In this document: positions 10,744 to 22,925 of the stretch, piece by piece
Position numbering within the stretch: the stretch's first letter is position 1
How the letters are laid out: every line of letters starts with the position of its first letter
Source: Cladorhizidae sp. MBARI D1340-BT2
Lineage: Eukaryota; Porifera; Demospongiae; Poecilosclerida; Cladorhizidae
DNA length: 64,000 nt
NCBI GenBank assembly: GCA_028752905.1
Contig: JAQNBH010000004.1
Location: 38,930,336-38,994,335, forward strand
Reading direction: 5' to 3'
Program-made: the position numbers and the translations under genes
The notes under the pieces: model-generated
Told to the model about the DNA's origin: nothing
The model's input: the letters and a program-made list of their open reading frames with translations, nothing else
Databases searched by the model: none

Positions 10744-13700
10744 CTTTGACAAAATATCAACATTGCATAAAACGATCTCATTAGATGGCAAGAATGTGAG
10801 GTATAATATTCAAGAGTTTAAGTGTATTATTCCACTAGTCGGATTTACCTGTGTATAATTATGGGTCAGAGATATGTGAAGCAAGGTAATGCACATGTGT
10901 ATATATTATTTTATGTATATTCGACAGGACACAAGATGGTTCTCAATGGAGCAATTACTGTCTAATTCAAAACTTGGCTGTGTTATTCATGCATTTAGCC
11001 TAGGAAAATATCATGCCATATCAATAATTATGATTCAACCTATACTAATTAAATACTACCTATTGTTATTAAGCCTCTGGTTGTTTTAACACACATAAAG
11101 TTGTTAAACACCTATTTCATTGTCGTTGCTAACAGTCTTTGTTCGGCATTTTTAGCTGACAAGTGCTGATATCAATATATTTCAAATTGTGCAAATGCAT
11201 ATTAACTGCACACAATAGGCAATGAATTTCAAAAAAACATTAGACAAAAATTAATTAATATGAGCATGTCTATTTATAATTGTTCGTGATTTCCGGACGA
11301 GGTTCCCATTGCACATTTACAGGACAATAGGCTTTTCCCATTGTTCTAATAGTGCAGGTAACTCTTCCATGCCCTAAGAAGTTCCAAAAGACTTTCCAAT
11401 ATACCAAGAGATTGTACTTTTTGGCTTAAGGATGCTACCAGGGAGCTTGTTACAAGAATTGTTCCCATTATTGGCTAAAAGAAGTTCAAACCATGTAGAT
11501 GTCCAAATAGTTCTGCAGTGATAAAAGTCTAAGTCTTCTTAGTTCGCCACAAAACACTTGTTCCTTCATTACCTGCCTTGAGAGCCGCAAGATACTTGTT
11601 CATTCATTACCTGCTTTGAGAGACTGAGTCTTTTTAAGTCTGGTTGGAGAACCTTCTTTGACTATCTTGCAAGATTATGTCTTCAGATTTGTCGAAACAA
11701 AAATATGGAAAATATTTATTCAGTGTGTGTATATTATTTAGCAACATTGTCCTATTTTCAGTTTTTCAGTTGTGCCCTTTTTCTTGCAAGTTGGGGTTCA
11801 AAGCAGGGCATTAAACAAGCAGAGTTTTTGGTATTACAGATTTTAGTAGGTATAGCACAAAATCAGATCCATTGGTCAGCACTTCTTTATCAAGCAAATT
11901 TATTCATCTATGAAAGAATATAAATCAAATAATCTGAAAAATGGTTTTAAAATTTTTTTTCTAAAGGAGATAATTAGACCGAATTGCTGAAAATGAAAAT
12001 CTCCACTTTTATGGAAAACCTATGAAAATCAATAGCCTGGGGCTTTGCAAATGGAGATATATATTTGTGTCAGTTCAACATCAGGATTTTTGGAAAGATC
12101 AGACTGAATAAAGAATAAATGTTTGCAAATTCAACAAAGTAATAGGTTTTTAAATGACACCTGGACATTACTACCTACAAGAACCACAACAAACCAGTAG
12201 AGCACCTGTCCCTGTGCTGCAGAACCTTTCCTACTGGAAACAACACACAAATTCTCTAAAATAGATCATTTGACATTCTTGGCTGATGCTGCCATCACAC
12301 AAATGCTGAATACCATGCAATCGGAGGTCAATCACTGCTAACAGATTTTTTTCAGTGTAATATATATCTAAACAAGATGTCAAAGGTGTTTCACGCGGCT
12401 TTTCCTCCGATTCCTCTAGTGGATGAGAAGGAAATGAGCATGTGTTCAAATGTGCATTGTGATTTTTATCTATGTGTGTATTTTACAGTAGGAATGCCTG
12501 TATTAAAATGCCATGCAGCAAATTAACTCTCTTAAGCCGCTTACACAACACTGACATCAGAAGCTTTTTAACTGCCTTGAAGGAGCATTGGGTATGAGTT
12601 GGCAAGAATCAGAGGCAAATGAAATAATAGAGAGACCTACCTATGTAGATCTCTATCCTGGATAGAAAGCAAAGTTCTTCAAATAGTCTAATAGGTACCT
12701 CCAGATGTAGCATAATCTGGATCTATGGGAAATAGAAGCTTTACATACTGAAAATGAAAAAACAAATATCCACCAATTACCTATTTCTAGATCTTTATTA
12801 TATATTTTTATAAAAAACAAAATTAGCTTCAGCACTACCCAAAGTTGAAGATGATGATAGGAAGGCATAGAATTGAGTGAAGGAATTTTCTTCCTGGAAT
12901 TAGTAGATATATACATGTATGTGAAACCCTTGGTTATAATAGCTTATGTGAAACTGTAGATATTATTGGAGTATCTAGTTACTTCATCAACCCAGTTTCT
13001 TTCATCTTCCCAGAAATTCAATGTCTTCCACAGCAAGATCACTATAGAATCATGTGGATACAAGACATTTGATTAACGGGAATGTGTTGTTATTTAGATC
13101 TTAGCGCCTTCATGTTATCTTTCAAACCGTCAAGAAGTGTTTGTTTCCCAATTGGTATACCAGGAACAAGACTTATAGGTGTCATAAGATGCCATACAAT
13201 ATTCCAATTAAAGGAATGGAAAAAAATATGAATAGCGGTCAGCAACTTATTCTACGATGTAAACAAAGCATTCGGGATGTCTTTAGCAGGTTTTCCACCA
13301 CCTTGGGAGGACAGGTGATTGAGGTGAATATGTTTATGCAATGGATACTTTTCACCTGTAAATTAACATTATACAAAAGTTTCTAATAGTTTAAAATTCA
13401 CAGTTATAAAAATTTAAATTTTAAATATTAATTAAATTTGAGTTGGACACTGCCTTAAATGATCTGTTAGATCTGTTGGACACTATTACACACTGTCCGA
13501 AAGCTCTTCGAAAAAGAAAGAAAAAAAGTTGTTTGCCAAAATTAAAATAAACTGACCCCTGCCTCGACTTGCCAATTGTAAAATGGTAAAAGGCAGGTCT
13601 CCTGCAGGCTCGTCTTGAGCTTGCAGAAATTTTCATATTTGCTCTATTTGCTTGATCACTATCTATACCAACACAAAAATATATACCAGTGTGCTCCATG

Positions 13701-15998
13701 TCTGCCATTCCAAAAGCATTGGAACTATAAACATTACATATTTACTAATAGAGTCTAAAGTTTGTGGCATTATTAACTTTTGAATCTCTTCACCATTTTA
13801 TGGTCTAATTTAGATTTTGTCTTACCAAAGTTTTCTATATGCAAGTTAACTGCTGTAAAATTATACAGATTCTATAATATTTCACAGATTTTACACATTA
13901 CCAATTTTCAAGGCTGCCGTATCTGTAAATCTTTTTCTAGGAAATCATGGTTCAGACAACATATACATCAAATATTATAATTCATAATAATGCTTAGCAT
14001 ACAAAAACTATGTTTAGTGTGTCTTTGTCAATGCAAGATTAAGAAAATGTGTTGTTTGAATTCTCTGGGTACTGAAATCTACATATAAAATAGTAAAACT
14101 ATAATGTTGCTCCTCTCTTTTTATAGGACTTTTATCTTAATGAACTCTCAGTCGATATAATAACATTACAATAACAACTTAATATTGCATCTCGAGCTCT
14201 AGCCTTCATCGGGAATAATTATGAAGGCAAGAGCTTCCAGTCGAAACTTCGAGAGAATATAGTTTCAACTTGATGATTGAGAAGTCTAAATAATTGTTAT
14301 TATTACCGTTGGCATTTGTTGTTGTTGCATGCATTTTATAGCAACTATAAGACATGTTTACACCTTGGAAGGAATTCAGTTACATAGTTTGCATGCATGT
14401 TGCACTTCGAATCATTGAATTTAGTTGCTTGGTATGCTATATTATATTTCACTAACTTTGTTACAACTCTAACTCGATTACCATCAATGGAGAGCAGCTA
14501 AGCCTGGATGAAAAAAGGCTGATGGCTGCACAGCATAGATTCTACCATATTGATCGGTATGATGAGTCAAATGAGTTGAATCACTTGCATTTTATATACA
14601 AATTATTTTGCTCTAAAAGCTTTAACATTCCTGCCTAGAAGGGACTTTAGTCAGACTTAATATGCACAACCCTATTTTACTAGCTGAGAAAGGTGCTATA
14701 AAATAAAATACCAGTAGTTTATCTTATAAGTTTAAGACGTGTAATCTAAACCAGTCAAGAACTCTATCACAATATTCTACCTCTGGTGTTGTTTTTGCGA
14801 TATACAGTTTGTTTTGTCTTATGGCCTGAAAAAAATTTGACTTGTTTTTTCCTGTAACAAATTATTAAAGAAGGAAGTTTGCTGGAAATAATCAAGGAAA
14901 GAAGAACTCATTTGGTAAGGTTACTGTCTGAACTTGGAAAACATTATATATAATGTTTGACAAAAATTCCACTCAAAAGAAGTGAACATAATATATTATA
15001 TGAGAGTTATATATAGGCCACTTACAAAACTACTGTCTAGCTTTTTAGTTTTTCAGTTGATAGACACTTTGGTCCAAGCCTAGAACAGTGCATCTTCCAT
15101 TGATACAGCTGTGTATTGTAGGTATAGCTTTCTCACAGAACCAAAGGATTGTATTGAAAAACACGATATATTTTACAAGTAAGTTGTGTATCTAGCCTAA
15201 GTAAACTGTGGGAGCTTAGAACTAAGATTGTAGACTTCCCTTTGGATCAAGTCTAGACCAACACAGCAGCTATAGTTACAGCTCAAGTTTGTATCTAACA
15301 GTACTCAAACACTCGATTGAAACTCTCAACATATTAAACAATTAAGTTCCGTAATTAGCCCGAGATATGGGCCCTTAGGAACTTAGTAGTTTATTGGGTC
15401 AAGTTTCATTTGTGGTCTCCCTTTTTGGACCAAGCAGATGAAAATTGTTGATAATAGCAGCTGTAGCTGTCATCCGCTATTCTAGTTTTGAAACCTTCAT
15501 TGTCAGCTTCTACACTTAACACTGGGAAGAAATATTCAATGTCAGTCTCTCTATATGGTCTCCTCACTCTCAAATGGTGACCACGAATAATTCTACCTAG
15601 ACACATACATTTACTTTGGGCCAATATCAGAATTTATCTAATACCTATTTGGGTCACTAGGGCCTTGATTATCGAACAGTGTTCAAATTACAGATTGTAA
15701 TAACTCTCAGCTGAGTATATACTTTTGGTCAGTAGAGCCAATGTAAGAATAAGAGCTAAACTTCCTAAAAACTCTAAATAAATAAAATCTGAAAAAATTA
15801 CAATATTATTATTTTCATATTTCAGCACAGCATAATACGTTGGTGTTGTAAATAAAACTGAGTAGCTTTATTGACATAATTAGTGTGCATGCAATAATCA
15901 AGAAAAGACTGCTACTTTCATGAGAAATTTCCAACTCGAAACCATACAATCCAAAATAATAGAAGGTACAACCACACAGCATGGTATTTATTACTTAC
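10744..15998 (-). repeat. Array unit, intron between S3 and S2
   Basis: About 5.25 kb of unit sequence. Up to about 11550 it is nearly identical to 45835 to about 46640; beyond that the resemblance to 46640-49237 drops visibly, with scattered substitutions and indels. From about 14117 the counterpart is missing in block B. It contains a 90-bp block (12377) and a hairpin (14198). No further gene was seen. Confidence 0.7.
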
Positions 15999-16328
15999 TC
16001 TCTTGACAGCTCACTCCAGCATATTGGGAGCTGTAACAGTTGGTTTCAGATGGTCGAACGTTACAGTTAAAGATACTGCTCTCAGTTCCAACACATCTGA
16101 CATATCTCAACCAGCTCACTGTTGTATTACCAGGAACAGCAGATAGAGAAAGAGTAGTAGCTCCAGTAGAAGGGAGTCGCAGCTGTCTGCATGCAACTAC
16201 GGCATCAGCACGTCCCCATCCACTATAACACACGGTACCCCAGACATTGATGTGGCAGACTTCCACATGTCCACTAGTATTTGTGTTTCCTTGCAGTCTT
16301 ATTGATCCTTGCATGCATGGGGCTTGAC
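15999..16328 (-). CDS. SRCR exon S3
   Basis: A 330-bp phase 1-1 exon with acceptor TTAAAG and donor GTAAGT, encoding one SRCR domain with eight cysteines. Distinctive points are HVEVC instead of RVEVC, RADAVVACRQLRLPS, an NTT sequon, and GTESSIFNC where most copies read GTERSLFNC. It has no counterpart in block B, where the corresponding DNA is missing at the junction near 49237. Immediately to its right lies the inverted segment 16408-18136, which does not disturb the exon or its splice sites. Confidence 0.88.
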
Positions 16329-16407
16329 CTTTAACAAAATATAAACATCGCATTAAACGACCTCATTAGACGGCAAGAATGTGAGGTATAATATTCATGA
16401 GTTTAAG

Positions 16408-18136
16408 AGATTTTTTTGCATAGAGGGTTTGCTGCATGGCATTTTAATACAGGCAAACTTAATGTCAAATACACACATACATAATAGGTTATATATATAT
16501 ATATGGGAAATCGCAGTGCACATATAAACACCTGCTCATTTCTTTCTCATCCACAAGAGGAATCACAGGAAAAGCCGTGTTAAACACCTCTGACATTGTT
16601 TAGCTATAATTATACAAAATCTGTTTGCTCTCAGATCTATAGCAGACATTGACCTCTGATTGCATGGTATTCGGCATTTGTGTGATGGCACCATCAGCCA
16701 AGAATGTCAAATGTACTATTTTAGAGAATTTGTGTGTTGTTTCCAGTAGCAAACCTTCTACAACACAGGGACAGGTGCTCTACTAGTTTGTTGTGATTCT
16801 TGTAGTAGTAATGTCCAGGTGTCATTTGAACACCTATTAGTTTGTTGAATTTGCAAACATTTATCAAAGGTCTTTCTTTATTCAGTCTGATCTTTCCAAA
16901 AACCCTGATGTTGACCTGCCACAAATATATTTCTCCATTTGCAAAGCCCCAGGCTATTGATGATTTTCATGGGTTTTGCACACAAAAGAGATTTTCATTT
17001 TCAGCATTTCAGCCTACATTATCTCTTACTTTTTCTTATGAAAAGAACTCTTAAAACCATTTTGTCACTATAATTAATTTTTATTAGATTTATTTTTGAG
17101 TAAAAAGCTGTCTTAGATGAAAACTTGTTTTGATAAAGAAGTGCTGACCAATGTATCTGATATTGACTAAAATCTGTAATACCATAAACTCTGCTTGTTT
17201 AGTGCCCTGCTTTGAACCATTATGCAAGAAAACGGGCACAACTGAAAAACAAAAAATAGGCACTTACTAAACTATGTTGCTAAATAATACACACCCACAC
17301 ACAATAATATTTTTGTTTAGACAAAACTGAAGACCTAATCTTGCAAGATAGTCAAAGAAGTTTCTCCAACCGGAATAAAAAAGACTCAGTCTCTCAAGGC
17401 AGGTAATGAAGGAACAAGTGTCTTGCAGGGAACTAAGAAACACAAGTGGAAAACACAATTGAAGCCTTGGACTTTTATCATCGAAATAGGTTCACTGCAG
17501 AACTATTTGGGCAACTACATGGCAAAAACTTCTTTTAAGAACCATTCTTGTAACACGCTCGCTGGTAGCATCCTTCACAAGCCAAAAGTACAATCTCTTG
17601 GTATGTTGGAACGTCTTTTGGAACTTTTTAGGCCATAAGAATTACCTGCACTATTAGAACAATGGAAAAAGGCTAAACGTCCGGTAAATGTGAAGTGAGA
17701 AGCTGGTCTGGATATGACGATGCTTGAATCTAATAGTAGACATGTTGCCTAATGTTTTTTTTTAAATGCATTGCCTGGTCTTGCATTTAATATGCATGTG
17801 AACAATTTGAAATATATTGATATCAGCACTTGTCAGCAAAGAATGCCAAACAAAAACTGTTAGCAACGACAATGAAATAAACTCTATGTGTGCTAAACAA
17901 CCAGAGGCTTAATAACAAGAGTTTATATTATTTATTTAGTGTAGGGTGAATCATATTGATATGGCATGACATTTTCCTAGGCTAAATGCATGAGTAACAC
18001 AGCCAAGTTTTGGAATTGCTCCATTGACTACCATCTTGTGTCCTGTAGAATATAATATATACACATACGCAGTGGATTGCACTACCTTGCTTCACATATC
18101 TCTGACCCATAATTAACACAAGTAAATCCGACTAAT
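16408..18136. other. Inverted segment of the array unit
   Basis: Within these bounds every recognisable unit motif runs opposite to the other units. The 90-bp block is on the minus strand at 16596-16505, the aagacctaatcttgcaagat motif at about 17330 is the complement of the usual order, and the right end complements the sequence that normally follows the left breakpoint. Left junction: gtttaag/agattttt. Right junction: actaat/gcttaagcc. Sequence on both sides is in normal orientation. Confidence 0.8.
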
Positions 18137-19854
18137 GCTTAAGCCGCTACACAACACTGACATCAGAAGCTTTTCGACTGCCTTAATTATTGGGTATGAG
18201 TCGGCAAGTATCAAAGGCAAATGAAATAATAGATATAACCTGCAAAGTTCTTCAAGTAGTCTAAAAGGTACCTCCAGTTGAAGCATATTCTGAATCTATG
18301 GGAAATAGAAGCTGCACATACTGAAAATGAAAAAAAATTCCTTTTTCTAGATCTGTATATATATTTTTTATAGATATAATTTTTTTAGCTCCACCACTAC
18401 CCAAAGTCAAAGTTGATGATAGGGAGACATAGAATTAAGTGAAGGAGTTTTCTTTCTGGAATTAGTAGATATGTGAAAGCCTAGCTGGTTGTTATAGATG
18501 GGATAAGATTCTATATTTTTAACAGCTTATGTGAAACTGTAGATATTATTGGAGGACCTAGTTACTTCCATCATTCCAGTTTCTTCTATTTTCTAAAAAA
18601 TTCAATGTCTGCCACAGCACATCACCATGCAGGTATTATAGAATCCTCTGGTTACAAGACATTTGATTGATGGGAATGTGTTGTTACCTAGATCTTAGCA
18701 TGAATGAAGTCTCCATGCTATTTTTCAAACCGTCAAGAAGTGTTTGTTTCCCAATTGGTATACCAGTAACACTGACTTATAGGTGTGACTCATAAGATAG
18801 CATACAATGTTCCAATGAAAGCACTGGAAAAAATATGAATATCGGTCAGCAACTTATGCAAAAAGCATTCGGAATGTCTTTAGCACCAGCTTGGGTGGAC
18901 AGGTGATTAATAAGAATAAGTTTATGCAATGGATACTTTTCTCCCAAAAATGAACATTATACAAAGGTTTGTAATAGTTTAAATTACACTGTTATAAGAA
19001 ATTTTAATTTTAATTGTTAAATTTGAGTTGGAAACTGCCTTAAAGGATCTATTGGACACTATTACACACTGACCGAATGCTCTTACAAAAGTTGCTTTGC
19101 TAAAATTAAAATAAAGTGACCCCTGCCTGGACTTGCCAATTGTAAAAATGGTGAGAGGCAGCATGGTTCCTCTTGGTCTTGCACAAATTGTCATATTTGC
19201 TCTATCTATACCAACACAAAAATTTATACCAGTGTGCTCTATGTCTGCCATTCCAAAGCAATTGGAACTTCAAACATTACATAGAGTCTAAAGTTGGTGG
19301 CATTATTAACTTTTGAATCTTTCACCATTTTATGGTCTAATTTAGATCCATACAATGTCTGTTCTACCAAAGATTTTAATGTGCAAGTTAATTCCTGTCA
19401 AGTAATAATATAGACTCTATAGTATTTCATTGCGATTATACATAAACAATTTTCAAGGCTGCAGTATCTGTAGATCTTTTTCTAGGAAATCATGGTTCAG
19501 AAAACATATACATCAAATATTATAATTCATACTATATGCTTAGCATACAAAAATTAAGATTAGTGTGTCTTTGTCATGCAAGATTAGTAAAATGTGTTGT
19601 ATGAAATCTCTGGGTACTGAAATCTACATATAAAATAGTTAACAAGATGACTATAATGTTGCTCTTCTCTTTTTATGGGACATTATAAAAAAATATCTAA
19701 ATGAACTCTCAGTTGACATAATGACATTAAAATAACTCGACTTGAAATTGCATTTTGAGCTCTAGCCTTCATCAGCATAAAGATGAAGGCTAGAGCATCC
19801 AGTCGAAACTTCGAGAGAATACAATTTCAACTTGATGATTGAGAAGTTGATTGT

Positions 19855-19867
19855 AATCTAAACAATT
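19855..19867. repeat. Target-site duplication, left copy
   Basis: The 13 bases aatctaaacaatt precede the retroelement. The matching right copy is intact in block B at 51511-51523; in block A only aatt survives at 22991. Confidence 0.6.
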
Positions 19868-19883
19868 CCGCAGCAGGCGAGTT

Positions 19884-20081
19884 ATGCTGACTGGTACTTA
19901 CCTTCTGTTACAAACAGCAAAGACAAAGTGCTGTAGATGTAACAGAACGGGAAGTTGCAAAAGCTGTTCTTGCGTAAAGGGAGGCAATTCTTGTGAGAAC
20001 TGTTTACTGGGTCGCCTGGGTAAATGCCGGTCCCTCCGCTCTCCAAACTACATGTGTAAGCAGCAACCATACGACTATTGA
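19884..20081 (+). pseudogene. Retroelement N-terminal Cys-rich module
   Basis: The 65-codon open frame contains CCRCNRTGSCKSCSC, then CENC and GKC: closely spaced cysteine pairs resembling a zinc-binding module. This module is typical of the N-terminus of the retroelement proteins whose C-terminal part lies at 22434-22925. It is followed by stops and short out-of-frame pieces (for example a fragment from 20277). It is not expected to make a functional protein. Confidence 0.5.
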
Positions 20082-20400
20082 TAGTCAATCATATTTGAAT
20101 TCGTGTGCCAGTGATGCTACCTCACAATCATCATCTATATCCCCAAATAAAGCCTACTGTAATGGCCATGCTGTAGGATCACCCCACTCCCAGTCAGCCA
20201 TCAACATAGTTCTCCTCCACAGTCAGTACCATTACTATCTCAGCCTTCCATTACAAACATCAGTCCCAACCGTTTCATGGCCAATGTGCCAGAGCAACAA
20301 CCGATTAATTTTTGTTGGGGTGTATACTCTGGTCTGGTAAATGTCATCTTGTTGAGCAGTTGGTTCAAGGTCATTTGCTGAAAAGTATGTTGGTGATAAG

Positions 20401-20857
20401 GTGCATGGATGGACTAATAAGATCAAACAGCTTGCAAAAATTGTAACCACTCAACTACATCCTGGTTCCAGCATACACTGCCTTCACTCATGGTCCCTGC
20501 AGCCGTTGGATGTATTTATCACGCACCCTTCATGTTGTCTCTGCCGTACTCCAACCTGTAGAGGATGCCATTCACCACCTGTTGTTTTCAGCCCTCACAG
20601 GTCATCCATTAATTTTTGTTCTAAAGAAGAGAGAGATCTATTTGCCCTTCCGGTTAGACTCGGTCTAATTGATCCAGCTTCAAACTCTCCAAACGCTTTC
20701 CAAGCTTCAGAAAAACTTACCATTCCTCTTGTGGCTAAAATCAATGAACAGGATCTTGAACATTAAGTTGATCTTTGTGAAATTATGGATATCAATACAA
20801 AGTCTAACAATGAGAGAATGTAAAATCAGGCAAAGGACCGATTGTCAGTTAAGATGA
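20401..20857 (+). pseudogene. Retroelement middle segment, frameshifted
   Basis: Two overlapping frames together show the order KVHGWTNKIKQLAKI, a YLSRT-like stretch, ERDLFALPVRLG, and PLVAKINEQ. In relatives this region lies after the reverse transcriptase fingers and palm. At least two frame changes are needed to follow it, so it is broken. The catalytic core normally upstream is absent between about 20340 and 20401. Confidence 0.5.
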
Positions 20858-20940
20858 AGATCTTGCCAAAGAAAAAGGCACATCATCATGGCTGTCAGTC
20901 CTTCAACTAGAAGATCAAAAGAGTTTTTTTCTTACACAAA

Positions 20941-21162
20941 GGGGAGTTCAGAGATGCACTATGCCTCAGACATGGCTGGAATCCACCAAACATGCCAATC
21001 AGTTTGCAGTTGAGGCTCTGCCTTTTCAACCGACCATGCAATGGTATGCCAAATGGGAGGTTTTCCAACTCACCGTCACAATGAAATCCGTGACATCACA
21101 GCTAAGCTACTCACAGAAGTATGCCATAATGTCGCCACCGAACCACACCTGAAACCACTTAA
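20941..21162 (+). pseudogene. Retroelement C-terminal module, first half (RHNEIRD motif)
   Basis: One frame gives EFRDALCLRHGW; a second, from 21041, gives MVCQMGGFPTHRHNEIRD and LLTEVCHNV. A Cys/His cluster followed by RHN-type residues matches the layout of restriction-like-endonuclease domains of R2/R4-class retrotransposons (family knowledge). The reading frame is interrupted at 21162 by the TTAA element and would resume at 22430 on the other side. Confidence 0.5.
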
Positions 21163-22429
21163 GGCGGCGCTAGGGGTCAGATTTAAATTTAATTTTTATT
21201 TATTTATTATTATTATTTTATCTCACCCAACTATGCTTCAACATACTGGAAAGGTGGATTCCAAGTTACAGAAGATTTGGATGCTCTATTCTGGACTTAC
21301 AGTGGCTTTTGCACACACCATCCGCCCAGGAAGGTAATCAAGAAGCCTACCTGAATTCAGGGGGGACAATGGCATTTTTTCCCTTTTTTCCTTTTTTTCT
21401 TATGGTTACCACTAGAGCTCCGTAGATTCTGTAAACTTCATGGTATGGACTTCATATATAGCTCAAAAGATAGTGTGCTCTCTTTTGATACTAAAATATG
21501 TTTCATAGATATAACTAAAGGCAAGTTACTAGACTCTAAAGCGGAGGGACCTCAAAAGCCTGAATCGACTCAACCTCCGCCAAGATAACTCCAAATTGCT
21601 AAGTGCAAAAAAAAATGGCTAGAGGAAGCACGCCTCTATGCAATCACCTTTTTGATTAGGTGTTAAAAATTTATTACCTTGTCAAGCGCGGGTGGAAAAT
21701 TGAAGGCGTTGTAAAAGCCGCAACGCCTTCAATTTTCCACCCACACGCTTGACCAGGTAATAAATTTTTAACGCCTAATCAAAAAGGTGTTTGCATAGAG
21801 GCTGGCTTCCTCTAGCCACTCGCACCAATTTTATTTTTTGCACTTAGCAATCTGGAGTTATTCTGGATGGGGACTTTGGGATGCAGGTTTTTGAGGTACC
21901 TCCTCTTTAGGGTCTAGTAACTTGCCTATAGTTATCCTATGAAACATATTATAGTATCAAAAGAGAGCACACAGAGTGACCTATCTTTTGAGCTATATAT
22001 CAAGTCAATATAAAGAAGTTTGCAGAATCTACGGAGCTCTAAAGTTGTAGCCACAAGTAAAAAAAAAAGGGGGGTGCAGCTGTCAGTGCAAACCCAAACT
22101 TCAATGTTTACATTGCTATAACTTTTTTGGGTCAAAAATATTGATTCCTTGCCTCCCGCCCACAATAACTCATTCCAATAAATGTTTTATGTCTAACATT
22201 TTATACGATTTTGTAGCTCTGTCTTTACTCTACAAATTGAATGGTTTAAAAAAATGCCTCTTTTGTGAAGTTATTGATGATCTAAGGTAAAATTTTACAT
22301 TTGTACTCGCCATTACTAGTCGATTAAAAAAAGAAAAAGATTCTAAACCATTCAATTTGTAGAAACCAAAAAGTTATGATCAGTTGTATTTGAGGTTAAC
22401 TTTTTTTTTTAAGTACCCCTAGCACCCCC
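21163..22429. mobile_element. TTAA-flanked non-autonomous element with a large palindrome
   Basis: It is flanked by TTAA on both sides (21159-21162 and 22430-22433). Removing it restores the continuous retroelement reading across the site (PHLKPL then NGET). Ends: GGCGGCGCTAGGGGT on the left; the complement of the right end reads GGGGGTGCTAGGGGT. TTAA duplication is the hallmark of the piggyBac superfamily. No transposase is recognised inside. It contains the long inverted repeat 21399-22057. Confidence 0.75.
21399..22057. repeat. Long inverted repeat (arms about 300 bp)
   Basis: The left arm from ttatggttaccactagag pairs with the right arm ending ctaaagttgtagccac. The centre is aaggcgtt...aacgcctt at 21703-21729. 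The arms match throughout with scattered differences. The same palindrome core occurs at 56517-57108 in another TTAA element with different ends. Confidence 0.8.
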
Positions 22430-22433
22430 TTAA

Positions 22434-22925
22434 TGGGGAGACCATGTTCCTTCGCTCTGCAAACACAGATGATGAAGCAAAACTGGACATCAGAGCAAGG
22501 GGATTCTGGAACGCTGCACAGTATGTTTATTTTGATGTTAGGGTAATTTACCACAATGCATCCAGCAACCGTTCAAATCATCTCAGGTGCATATACAAAA
22601 GGCATAAAGATGCCAAGAAGAGAGTGTATGGCCAGCGTGTCCGAGAGATAGAACATGTTGTTTTTACACCCCTAGTTTTGTCATCCACAGGAGGAATGGG
22701 TCAGGAAGCAACGAGTTTTTATAAAAGATTGGCAGACAAGCTATGGCGCAAGAGGCAGAAGCCTTATTCTGTTTTGATAAGTTGGCTAAGATGCAGAATG
22801 TCTTTTGCAGTCTTAAGGTCTTCAATCATGTGTATTCGTAGCAGCAGATCATCTGCTAGAAACCCAGTCAAAGATGTGGATGTAACCCTGGCAACAGCAG
22901 AGGGCCGCATCCCACAGCTAATTTA
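22434..22925 (+). pseudogene. Retroelement C-terminal module, second half (endonuclease-like)
   Basis: The open frame (ATG at 22444) runs to a stop at 22925. Visible motifs are AKLDIRARGFW, YFDVRV, QRVREIEHVVFTPLV, TGGMGQEA, and ISWLRCRMSFAVLRSSIMCIR. The two acids in LDI and FDV are spaced as in PD-(D/E)XK-type nuclease cores, which I take as the endonuclease active site (inference). This is the best preserved part of the element. It may have been kept open by chance, since the upstream half is frameshifted. Confidence 0.55.

Noticed and set aside
13550..13708. Minus-strand frame reading MEHTGIYFCVG, reminiscent of an Ig-domain end
   Set aside because: There is no matching upstream Ig strand pattern. 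The motif is disrupted in other units (for example 2660 lacks the start) and indels between units break the frame.
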